Position numbers and translations under genes: made by a program
DNA from: Anolis sagrei
Taxonomy: Eukaryota; Chordata; Lepidosauria; Squamata; Anolidae
Direction of reading: 5' to 3'
Assembly (NCBI RefSeq): GCF_037176765.1
Contig: NC_090034.1
Span: forward strand, 188,501-252,500
DNA: 64,000 bases
Part shown: piece by piece, positions 11,669-22,690 of the stretch
Layout of the letters: each line of letters begins with the position of its first letter
Numbering within the stretch: position 1 is the stretch's first letter
Notes under the pieces: model-generated
What the model saw: only the letters and a program-made list of their open reading frames with translations
Database searches by the model: none
What the model was told of the DNA's origin: nothing

Positions 11669-12072
11669 TCCTTCTGTTTCTCCTTTCCCCACCCTTCCCC
11701 TTCCCCCTCCCCTCCCTTCCCCTTCCCTTCCCCTCCCCTCCCTTCCCCCTCCCCTCCCCTCCCCTCCCCTCCCTTCCCCTTCCCCCTCCCCTCCCCTCCC
11801 CTTCCGGTCCCCCCCCTTCTCCTCTCCCTTCCCCTTCCCTTTTCCTGCCACTCTTCAGCTGCCTACTTGCAGAATTCAAGTTATATCTTCTTCTCCGAAG
11901 AAATGTAAGAGCAGCTCAAAAGGAAGAGGCTAAAAACAAAGAAATAAACTGAGTATTTTGCTATTAAGAACTGATGTTGTGTGATGTTGTGTCAAAATGG
12001 GAGCAACCCGTGCACAGAAACAGACCTTCCTTCTGAAATGGTGGTTGGTGCTTGAAGTGTGGAGGGATGGGT
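10571..12072. repeat. Direct duplication, copy 2 (partner 1-1650)
   Basis: Second copy of the 1-1650 block in the same orientation. Its right end passes directly into AT-rich satellite like that at 6000-6080, so the copy boundary lies inside repeats. Confidence 0.9.
10990..11525 (-). mobile_element. L1-clade LINE fragment, second copy
   Basis: Copy of the fragment at 500-1105 inside the large direct duplication, with an internal deletion. It contains the same LDAEKAF-type and EFDMGHYFINAIKS words on the minus strand. Confidence 0.7.
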
Positions 12073-12235
12073 ATGTCCACAAAAGTAATCAGTAAAAATT
12101 TTCACTGAAATATTCAGAAAGATACTCAAAAAATAATCATTCAAAGTATTCCCAGAAATATTCACGAATAATCATTAAAAATATTCACAAAATAGTCATA
12201 AAATATTCCCAAAGATACTCATAAAAATATTTGGT

Positions 12236-12650
12236 CAGAAAGGAGTCGACCCCGTTTTGATTGTGAAACTCATCTTTACTTGGCATCAAACACACGACGA
12301 CATACATTGGCTCTAAAACTGAAGGACGTGCAAATATTAACGGACTGGCATATTTTCTGGGATGGAAGAGATGATTGTATTTAATGCAATATATATATCG
12401 TCCGAGGAAGAAGGGACCATTTCCACCACCTGAAGGCTGGCTTTCATCAAAGTCAGTGACACTACCATATATATATATATATATATTTATGGGATAGAAG
12501 GGACCCCAAGGAAGGCTGTGCAGGAAAAATATATATTAATTCTATCCAAAGGGGCTTCACATTTACACAGCAGCTGCGCAGGAACAGATGAATCCAGTGT
12601 CACCGTATGCAACAGAACAGGCCTGGGACAACTCTGGGCTTCCCTACAGA
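12236..12650. other. Unassigned spacer between satellite blocks
   Basis: A non-repetitive stretch with short AT-dinucleotide runs near 12390 and 12467-12488. No gene similarity seen. Confidence 0.5.
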
Positions 12651-12654
12651 TGTT

Positions 12655-13600
12655 TTGGTCTATTTCTGCAATATTTTAATAGATATTTTGGATTGTTTCT
12701 GAAAATAATTTTGAGTATTTTTGTGAATATTTACATGAATATCTTTCTTATTTCTGAAATTATTTTTGTGAATATTTCTGCAAAATTTTTTCAGATTATT
12801 GTGAATATTTCATTGATTATTTTTGTGACTATTTCTGTGAACATTTCCATGATTATTTTTGTGAATATTTCTGCAAATAATTTTGTGATTAATTTTGAGA
12901 ATATTCTTGTGAATATTTCTGCAAATATTTCTGTGAATATTTTACTGAAATATATTTATTATTATTATTATTGTGAATATGTCTGCTAAGTTTTTTGTGG
13001 ATATTTTTATGATTATTTTTGAGAATAATTTAATGAATGTTTATTATTATTATTTCTGAAATCAGTTTTGTGAGTATTTCTGCAAATATTTTGTAGTTTT
13101 CTAAGTATTTTTATGAATATTTATGCAATTTTTGGGGGGAATATTTCTGTGATTATATGTTGTGGACATTTTTCTAAATATTTTTCTAAATGTATTGTCG
13201 AAGGCTTTCATGGCCGGAATATGGCCTCTAGAACATGGCCATACAGCCCGAAAAGACCCACAAGAACTTGCTATTTTTCTAAATATTTTTACAAATATTC
13301 CTGCGATAATTTCTAGGATTACGCTTTGTGAATATTTTTCTAAATATTCTTATGAATATTTTTGCAGGAATATTTCTGTGATAATTTCATTATACTTTAT
13401 GGACATGTTTCTAAATATTTTTCTAAATGTTCTTATGAATATTTATGTGATAATTTCTATAATTACCCTTTGTGAATATTTTTCTAAATATTCTTATGAA
13501 TATTGTTGTGGGAATATTACTGAGATTATTTCTATGATTGAATGTTCTGTAAAGCATTTTTCTAAGTATTTTTTGTGAATATATCTATGAATAATTCGCC
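12655..13600. repeat. Degenerate AT-rich satellite, inverted orientation
   Basis: About 950 bp of units such as TATTTCTGTGAATATT, the reverse complement of the 5455-6082 array. At 13196-13274 it is interrupted by a short Penelope-type terminal hybrid (TGTCGAAGGCTTTCATGG joined to inverted ACATGGCCATACAGCCCG). Confidence 0.85.
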
Positions 13601-14830
13601 ACCGCTGACCACGCTCTCCTTCTCGGCCGGCTCTCCGGAACGGGCCTTGTGGGCGCTGCGTTGACGTGGCTCCGCTCCTTCCTGGAGGGCCACACACGGT
13701 CGGTCAAGCTGGGGGACCCCTGCTCGGACCCCTGGCCCAATTTGCCCTGTGGGGTCCCAAGGTCCTTTCCCGCACGCTTTTCGACATCTACATGGAACCG
13801 CAGGGCGAGGGCATTGGGAGATTTGTAGTTCGGTGCCATCTCCAGGCGGACGACACGCAACTCTAATTCCAAGGAAGCCCCTCGGATCCTGGACCGGTGC
13901 CTGGCTGCTGTGATGGGCTGGTCAGTCGCCTGGCCGGTCAGGGTCAAGGGCGGCAACCTGTCCGCAGTGTGCATGGGGCTCCTTCTGGACTCACCGCTGG
14001 CGCTTGATGCTCAGGGGTCAGCGGTGGCTGGGAGGGCGTTCTTTCCACAGTTAAGTCTGGCCACGGTGGTCCATGCCTCAGTTACCTCTAGATTGGATTG
14101 CTGCAACGTGCTCTACGTGGGGCTGCCCTTGAAGACGGCCCGGAAACTGCAGCGGGTGTGAAGGTCAGCGGCCAGGTTGTGAACTGGAGCAAATTACAGG
14201 GAGCGGTCAACCCCTGGTCAAACAGCTCCACTGGCTGCCAATAAGATTCCAGTCCCAATTCAAGGTGCGGGTCATCGCCTATGAAGCTCTCAATGGTTCC
14301 ACTTCCCCTACTATGACCCTACAAGTTCGTTAAGATCCTCTGGGGGGGTGTCTCTTCTCTCGCTCCCACCTCCGTCACAGGCGCGGTGGGTGAGGGCAAG
14401 GGAGGGGGCTTCCTTCCTTCTCGGTGGTGCCCCCCCCCCCAGCTCTGGAATGCCCTCCCAAGGAGACGTCCGGCGAGCACCCCCCCTGCCCAACTTCTGC
14501 AAGGACTCAAAGGCAGGGATGTTCCGTTCTGCTTCACACGAGGCTGTTCCCCCAAAATTTTGGCCATGCACTTTACTACGGTTACATTCAAAGTCAGAAC
14601 AGTCCTTCTCCGATTGCTCTTCTCCTTGATGTCGCCACACGACCTCCGCGGCTCTTCCCTCAGAAGCCCCCTCCTCTCAAGGGTTGGGCACCCGTCCGCC
14701 CACCCACCCATCTCGAGACTTGCATTACACTATTGCTGTTGGTTTTCATGCTTGGTTTATATTTTGTTAATAAGGTTGTTTTGTGTGGTTTTAAATTGAT
14801 GTTGTGCATTCTAATGGGCTGCGTTTTTAA
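13590..14830 (+). mobile_element. L2/CR1-group LINE, reverse transcriptase to 3' end, decayed
   Basis: Frames give ALTWLRSFLEG-type and GDPCSDPWPNLPC words, RFVVRCHLQADDTQL (the ADD catalytic box), then VVHASVTSRLDCCNVLYVG and [20 protein letters not shown]. These are the consecutive RT and post-RT blocks of the L2 family common in lizards. Multiple frame shifts are present. Its end is about 450 bp downstream of the TECPR1 stop codon. Confidence 0.85.
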
Positions 14831-14946
14831 CTCTTGTTGATTGGGTTTGGCCCCACGTGAGCCGCCCCCCCCCCCCCCCCCCCAAGTCCCTTCAGGGAGG
14901 TGGAGGTGGAGGCAGAAGCGGGGTAGAAAAATAGAGTCCTTATTAC

Positions 14947-14979
<33 letters not shown>

Positions 14980-15275
14980 GTTTCTGACACTGGCGGGAGC
15001 TGCAGCTCAAAACTCCCAGAGTTGGCCCCGGCCTGTGCGGAGGCAACACGAGAGACACATTCCCCCCCAGGAAATAAATAAACTCCCACGTGTGTTCCCT
15101 GCAAGGCGCCTCTACATTCACAAAGGGGCTCCGGTCCCGCCGACATCCCGCCTCCTGCGCAGACTCTGAGTGCTTGCTTGGGAAACTATGGCTCCCAGGG
15201 ATCCCACGCCCCCCCCCTCTCTCTCTCTGCGTGGCTGTGGTGCCGGAGGGATCCGTGGGAGGGAAGAGGCAGCGC
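14831..15275 (-). other. TECPR1 3' flanking/untranslated region
   Basis: Contains a poly-C run near 14866-14883, an ATT run near 14940-14979 and unique GC-rich sequence. No minus-strand AATAAA was identified, so the transcript end is not fixed. Confidence 0.4.
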
Positions 15276-15503
15276 TCAGCACTGGGCCGCGTTCCCACCT
15301 GGCGCCTGCGTCACCTCCACCAAGACGGCGCTGGGCCGAGAAGAAGAAGAAGAGGGAGCTCCTCTTCCTCCTCCTCTTCCTCCTCCTCCGCCAGGACCCT
15401 CCTCCTCCGCCTCCTCCTCCTCCTCGTGGGCAGGGGTGCTCTGCATTGTGGCTTTGGAGCTTTCCGTGGCATTCCCTCGGACCGTGATGTGCTCCCAGCC
15501 TCC
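15276..15503 (-). CDS. TECPR1: TECPR1 coding exon 24, C-terminal tail (residues 1150-1224)
   Basis: Acceptor CTGCAG|GGAGGCTGG, stop TGA at 15276-15278, 228 bp. [15 protein letters not shown] matches the human GGWDHISVRANAT. After that comes a low-complexity tail of Glu, Gly/Arg and Ser runs encoded by GAG/GGA/TCT triplets, ending in a single cysteine. The tail is about twice the human length. The frame through the repeats depends on exact repeat counts in the assembly. Confidence 0.85.
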   Translation of the reverse strand, partial: GGWEHITVRGNATESSKATMQSTPAHEEEEEAEEEGPGGGGGRGGGRGAPSSSSSRPSAVLVEVTQAPGGNAAQC

Positions 15504-18500
15504 CTGCAGGAGAGTAGGAGAGAGGGTCAGGACTCAGGTGCATCCCCACACACAAGTTTGTAGTCCTCATCGAGGAATCAGATAAGCCGGCAGGGGATGC
15601 CTCGTCTCCCCACGCCCCCTTTCATCCAAATCCCTCCCCCGGCACTTATCAGGGACAACACACTGCTTTCTATTCAAACCCTTTTTATCCCGTCTTCTTG
15701 TCAAGAGTGACACTTCCAGGGACACCCCCCCCCCTTTGATGCCTCTGCTCCTGCCCTGGTTTAAGCTCCATGGAGCGACTTCAGGGCCCCAGGGTCCTAT
15801 TGCTGGAAGGGGCCCCAGAGGACATCTGGCCCAACCCCAGCCAGGCCGCAGTGACAGCACCCGACCCCTCCCGGCAGACAGCCAGAGGGCCGGCCGGCCA
15901 CCGCTCTCCTCCCTCTGGCTCACCCCGATGCCGTAGTCCCAGGAGAGTCCCTTGGGCTGCATCCCCGGCCGCACGCCCAGCCGGTGGCAGACGGTCCCGC
16001 AGCTCAGGCTGTGGCTGCCCTGGACCTTGTCCGCAATCACCCACACCTGCAACCACAGGGAATTCATTAGCGTCATCATCATCATATACACAACAGCAGC
16101 AGCAGCAGCAACAACAATAATATATTGCTATTATTAGTAGAAGTACAATACAAAATTAGAAAAACACTAAATAATACAATAATAACATATAATGATGCAA
16201 GAATAATATACACTTATAATATATTATTATATTATAACATTATGTAGCACTATGATTTTTGTTTCTGGGTTATCAATGTCCTTGTTTCCTAATTAGTTCT
16301 ATCATAAAAACATGGAGAAAAATGTATTTGACTGCAAAATACTACTACTACTAATAATATAGTTATACAGTAATAATATAGAATTATTTTTAGTATTATT
16401 ATAACATTAATAATATAATAATATTAATATAATAATACAGGATTAGCATAATATATCACTTAATAATACAATAATAATATATAATGTTGCAAGAATAATA
16501 TACGCTTATAATATATTATTATAACATTATGTAACACCATGATTTTTGTTTCTGGGTTATCAATGTTCTTGTTTCCTAATTGGTTCTATCATAAAAACAT
16601 GGAGAAAAATATATTTCACTGCAAAATAATAATAATAATAATAATATAGTTATACAATAATAATATAGAATTATTTTTAGTATTATTATAATATAACAAT
16701 ATAATAATACTAATATAATAATACAGGATTATCATAATATATCACTTAATAATACAATAATAATATATAATGATGCAAGAGTAATATACACTTATAATAA
16801 TTATTATAATACATTATTATAACTTTATGTAACACTATGGTTTTTGTTTCTGGGTTATCAATGTCAACAAGTTTCCTAATTAGTTCTATTAAAAAAATGG
16901 AGAAAAGTATATTTGACTGCAAAATAATAATAATAATAATATAGAATTATTTTAGTATTATTATAATACAACAATAATATAACAATATTAATATAATAAT
17001 ACAGGATTATCATAATATATAACTTAATAATACAATAATTATTGTGTCTTTGGATCTCCTTGTGGAGAGAAAAGAGGGGTGTAAATAAATATAAATATAA
17101 TAATAATAATAATAATAATTAGAAGATGATGATGATGATGATGATGAAATGATGGCCAACATGTTAGCATGGCCCCAATGCCCTCCTCCCGCTCTCCTCT
17201 TCTATAGGAATCACTCGGCAGCATCCGCAAGCCTTTACTGAACCGACTGCTGTTCTCTGAAAGGCTCCCATCGCAAGAGGAGAGGCTCCCATTCTAATGT
17301 GAGGAGAGGCTGCCATTAAGAGAGGAGCGATGCCCCCATTGTGATGATGCTGGCGCAGCCAGACCTGGTCCAAGGGTCCGACGCAGACTCTGCGCACGTT
17401 GTTGGAAACGTGTTCCCAGGCGCTGCCTTGCGGGTAGCTGGGCGTGATGCCTTGGCGGTACCACAGGTTACCTAAGGACGGAAGGAAGACCACACAAGCA
17501 GCATTTCAAAATTCCCCCTTTTTTTGCAAATTTTTAATTTCTTAAAATTATATATTTTTTAATATTTCAAAATTCTTTTTTGCAAAAGGTTTTTGTGAAT
17601 ATTTTATATTGTTGTGAATATAGTTAGGATTATTTTTGAATCATTTATTCTTTTAATGAATATTTCTTGAACATTTTTTGTGAATAAGGTCAAGGTAGTC
17701 CCGTGACATTAAGTCCAGTCCTGTCTGACTCTGGGACTCTGGCGCTCATCTCCATTTCTAAGCCGAAGAGCCAGCGTTGTCCATAGACACCTCCAAGGTC
17801 ATGTGGCCACTGGCATGACTGCATGGAGCGCCGTTACCTTCCCGCTGGAGCAGTACCTATTGATCTACTCACATTTGCATGTTTTCGAACTGCTAGGTTG
17901 GCAGAGGCTAGGGCTGACACCGGAAGCTCACGCTGCTCCCCGGAATCGAACCTGCGACCTTTCGATCAACAAGCTCAGCAGCTCAGTGCTTTAACCCACT
18001 GCCACCGGGGGCTTTTGTGAATACTTTATATTTATTATTTTAGGCTTACATGATTATTTTTATGAATACTTTGATTTTTTGGTGAATATAGTTGATTATT
18101 TTAATGAGTGTTTTCCTGTTTTTTTGTGTGTGAATACTTTATATTTTTGTGAATATTTTATATTTTTATGAATAGTTTGGTGATTTTTTTCATGAATATT
18201 TTATGGTTTTTGAGAATATTTTTCTGAATTTTTTTATGAAGATTTCTAAATCGTTTATTATTATTTTAATAATTGTTTTTCTTAATATTTTTGATTATTT
18301 TTATGAGTATTCTCGTGATTACTCAGAAAGATAGTTGGTCGTATTGCTTTAATCTACTGCTGTAAACCGCTCCGAGCCAGATTGAGAGTGGCGGGATACA
18401 AGCCTAGTAATAAATAAATAAATAAATAAAAATTATTTTTAGGAGTCTTTTATTATTTATTGAGTCGACTCTAATGCTCCCCTTTCCAAAATGATGGTAA

Positions 18501-21500
18501 CCTCAGCGCGGAGCCAAAGCGGGAGCTGCCTCGGGAGGCGCACGTGGGGCTCCATTGACTTAACTGAATTCCCTTGGAACATCAATGCGATGCAACCCTG
18601 GGATTTCTAGTTTGGGGAGGCACCAGATTCCTTGCGCCACTAGAGGCGCCCCATGGCTGGAAATGGGGGAGCGCATTTGCTTCGATGGCTCATTAGACTC
18701 GAGTCAATAGGGCAACAGGGGTGCATGAGACCTAAAAACCAAATGTGTGGATGAGCCCCAAAAGAAGAGGAAGGCTGGGTGGTCCTCCTTCTCCTCCTTC
18801 TCCTTCTCTGTCTCACCGTTCTTGTCCACAGCGAAGACAGAGGTCCTTCCCACGGAGACTTGCTTCAGCTTCTGCTTCGGAGGAGAAGGGATGTGGTACC
18901 AGCCGTCGCCTGCGCCAGGAGAGGAGGGGTCAGCGTTACACGCATGGGCACACGCACGCACCAGAGGCAGCCCTGGCACACGCACACACACACGCACACG
19001 CACACGCACACTCTTCCACGCCGCCAATTGCAAGGCGCACCCGACACGCAGCCCCACCGGCAGTCACAGAAATACGTCAGACACACTTGCGATCCCCAGG
19101 CGCACCCATTTTGGGAGAGGCTTAAATGGGGAAAAGTACGGCTGGCTTCACTTGTTGAGGTTTTTTTTTTTTTTGTCGTGTCAGGCGCGACCTGAGAAAC
19201 TGCAAGTCGCTTCTGGTGTGAGAGAATTGGCCGTCTGCAAGGACATTGCCCAGGGGACAATGCCCGGATGATTTTTGATGTTTTTTTTATCATCCTTGTG
19301 GGAGGCTTCTCTCATGTCCCCTTTGCATGAGGAGCTGGAGCTGATAGAGGGAGCTCATCCCCCTCTCCCCGGATCGAACCTGCGACCTTCAGTCCTGCCG
19401 GCACAGGGGTTGAACACCCTGGGCCACTTGCTGAGGCGATCCCTCGTCGCCCGGGGATGATGGTCTTCCAAGTTGAGTGCCTTGGCGTGAGTCCGTAGGT
19501 GGCTGTGGAGCCCTATCATCGACCGCGTGCCCTTTCACCATGAGCACATGGATTTCCAGATGGAAGGCGGTCCCGACAAGGACGCGCCTTCTTCCTCTTG
19601 GCACGTTTCTGCCTTTCGCCCTCCATTCGTGCCTCTTCAAATTCCGCAGCACTGCTGGCCACAGCTGACCTCCAGTTAGAGCGCTCCAGGGCCATGGCTT
19701 CCCAGTTCTTTCTAGGCATCTATGACACAGTTTTTAAGGCTGGTTTGAAGCCCATCTTCCAATCTCTTTTTCTGTCTACTAGCATTACGTTTCCCGTTCT
19801 TGAGTTGTGAGTAGAGTAGCTGCTTTTGGAGACGGTGGTCTTTGGCCATTCGCACAGCAGAGTTGGCCTTCAGTCCAGCAGTTGATGGCGGAGGAGCATC
19901 GCTTCAGTGCTGGTGGTCTTGCTTCTTCTTCCACCATGCGGACATTTCCCCGCCTGTTTTCCCAAGAGATTTTCCGGAGGGAGCGCTGATGGAATGGTTC
20001 CAGAAGTCGCGTATGACATCTGTAGACAGTCCATGTCTCGCAGGCGTATCGCAGGGTTGGTAGGACAATGGCTTTATAGACAAGCCCCTTGGTCTCCCTA
20101 CGGATGTCCCGGTCCTCAAACACTCTCTGCTTCATTCAGGAAAATGCTGCACTTGCAGAGCTCAGGCGGTGTTGTATTTCGGTGTCAATGTTGAATTTGG
20201 TGGAGAGGTGGCTGCCAAAAGGAAACATTTTCCAGTGTTCCACCATTAAGCTGTATTTCTGGCATTGGAGAGGGGTTGGCCGGTGACTTTTGCTGAAAGA
20301 GCACTTTGGGTTTTCTCGATGTTCAATGAGAGGCTTCCGCAAAGGTGTTTAGAATGGCTTGTAGGTCTTCTGAATGTGCACATACGTTATCATCGGCATA
20401 TTGGAGTTCTATAACAGATGTTGTTGTGACCTTGGTTTTGGTCATGGAAGCCTTCGACAATACAACTCTTATTATCATTAATCATCTATTATTGAGGCTG
20501 GAGGATCATCTGTTGGGGGGCTTTGATGGTGCTTTCCCTGCATGAAGGCAGATGAAGGTTGGACTGGGCGGCCCTCTTTGGGGCCCCTTCCAACTCCAGC
20601 ATTATCATTATTATTATTATTTATGCAGGGGCTGCAATAGGCTTGCTTGCTTGCCGGCTGGTCCACCCACCCACCCACCCACTCACTCACTCACCCACCC
20701 ACTCACTCACCCACTCACCCACCCACTCACCCACCCACCCACCCACCCACTCACCCACCCACTCACCCACCCACTCACCCACCCACCCACTCACCCACCC
20801 ACTCACTCACCCACCCACTCACTCACCCACCCACTCACCCACTCACTCACCCACCCACTCACTCACTCACCCACCCACCCACTCACCCACACACTCACCC
20901 ACCCACTCACTTACCCACCCACCCACTCACTCACCCACTCACTCACCCACCCACTCACTCACCCACCCACTCACTCACTCACCCACCCACCCACTCACCC
21001 ACACACTCAACCACCCACTCACTTACCCACCCACCCACTCACTCACCCACTCACCCACCCACTCACTCACCCACCCACTCACTCACCCACCCACCCACTC
21101 ACCCACCCACTCACTTACCCACCCACTCACTTACCCACCCACCCACTCACTCACCCACTCACCCACCCACTCACTCACCCACCCACTCACTCACCCACCC
21201 ACTCACTCACTCACCCACCCACTCACCCACACACTCACCCACCCACTCACTTACCCACCCACCCACTCACTCACCCACCCACTCACTCACCCACCCACTC
21301 ACTCACCCACTCACTCACCCACCCACTCACTAACTCACCCACTCACCCACCCACCCACCCACTCACTCACCCACCCACCCACCCACCCACTCACCCACCC
21401 ACTCACCCACCCGCTCACCCACCCGCCTACCTTCTGGCTTCTTTGGGGAGACGGAGCCGCGGAAGAAGACGGATCCGTCCTGCGCGACGGCCCAGACCTG

Positions 21501-22645
21501 GTGGAAGGACCCTATGGAGACCGACAGGAAGGGCTGATCCGTCCCCACGTGCAGCCACGACGTGCCCTACGGAATCACAACCACAACAGGGCTAGTAAAT
21601 AATAATAATAATAATAGCAATAATAATAATTCATAGAAATGTTGATTAATAATAATTCAAATAAATAATAATAATTCAAATTATCTCTCTATACACACAA
21701 TAAAAGCCTTTGGGAGCCCCTTCCATTGTTATTCATGTTATTATTAATAATATTATCATTACAAGGGCCAAATGGCCATCTGCCCGGGGGGCTTTTAGGG
21801 TTCTTTTCCTGCATGAAGGCAGAAACGAAGAAGGGGGCTGGACTGGATGGCCCCTGGGAGCCCCCGCCCTTGCCCTCCCGCCCTGTCGTGCCCCTTACGG
21901 CGGGGTTTTGAGGCGTGACGCCCAGCCGGCAGAGCACGTCTCCCTTGTCGCTGACGGCCCAGAGCGCCACGTGCGCTGCTTCCTCCTCCTCCTCCTCCTC
22001 CTCCTCCTCCTCCTCCAACTGGGGGATGATGGACACGTCCCACAGAGCGATGGGAGGGACTTCCAGCCACGGACCGCTGGTCACGATCTTGCATTTCCTG
22101 GCAAAAGGCAAACAGAAGGGAAGGCTGAAACTCTGCACGCACTCGACTGCAGGCTGCTCTCAAGTTGGCTTCTGGCAAGGAGGGGTGTGTGTGTGTGTGG
22201 GGGGGGGGGGGGCTGGTCGGCAAGGCTTATTCAGCAGGGCTTGCCACACAACGCCACGTTCGCTCCAGTCCCATGCGTGCGCCACCTGAATCTAAGGCAC
22301 GACTCCACCTGCAAAACCCTGAAACCACAAACAAACCCCCATTTGCTGGAGAATGTCATGCGCAGCGACAAAAAGTGCGCCATGGAGAGGAAAACCTTGG
22401 GTGCGTCTTCCACCCTCTTTTGACACTTGCGTCTTGGTATGTTTTAACTTGCACGCTGATGCTTTTATGTTAAGCCGCTCTGAGTCCCTTTCGGAAGAGA
22501 TAAAGCGGGATATAAATAAATATAATAGTAATAATAAGAATAATAAGAATAATAATAATAGATAGATAGATACATAGCTGTTTTGAGTTTCCTTTGGGAG
22601 AGATAAATCAAGGTATAAATAAACATAATAGTAATAGTAGTAGTA

Positions 22646-22690
<45 letters not shown>

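Noticed and set aside
12588-13578. Ile/Asn/Phe-rich open frames
   Set aside because: Generated by the AT-rich satellite; the inverted array at 5379-6015 gives the same peptide style on the other strand.
1-15000. Expected neighbour BHLHA15 (next to TECPR1 in human)
   Set aside because: No basic helix-loop-helix motif was found in any frame; the gene may lie further left.
15060-15085. AATAAATAAA as the TECPR1 polyadenylation signal
   Set aside because: It is on the plus strand, opposite to TECPR1.
15118-15585. Several 100-157 codon Arg/Ser/Pro-rich frames around the last TECPR1 exon
   Set aside because: They are shadow frames of the triplet-repeat C-terminal exon.
20552-21602. Three overlapping 230-350 codon His/Pro/Thr/Ser open frames
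   Set aside because: They are read-through of the CCCA/CTCA microsatellite in every frame and overlap the TECPR1 exon 20 on the other strand.
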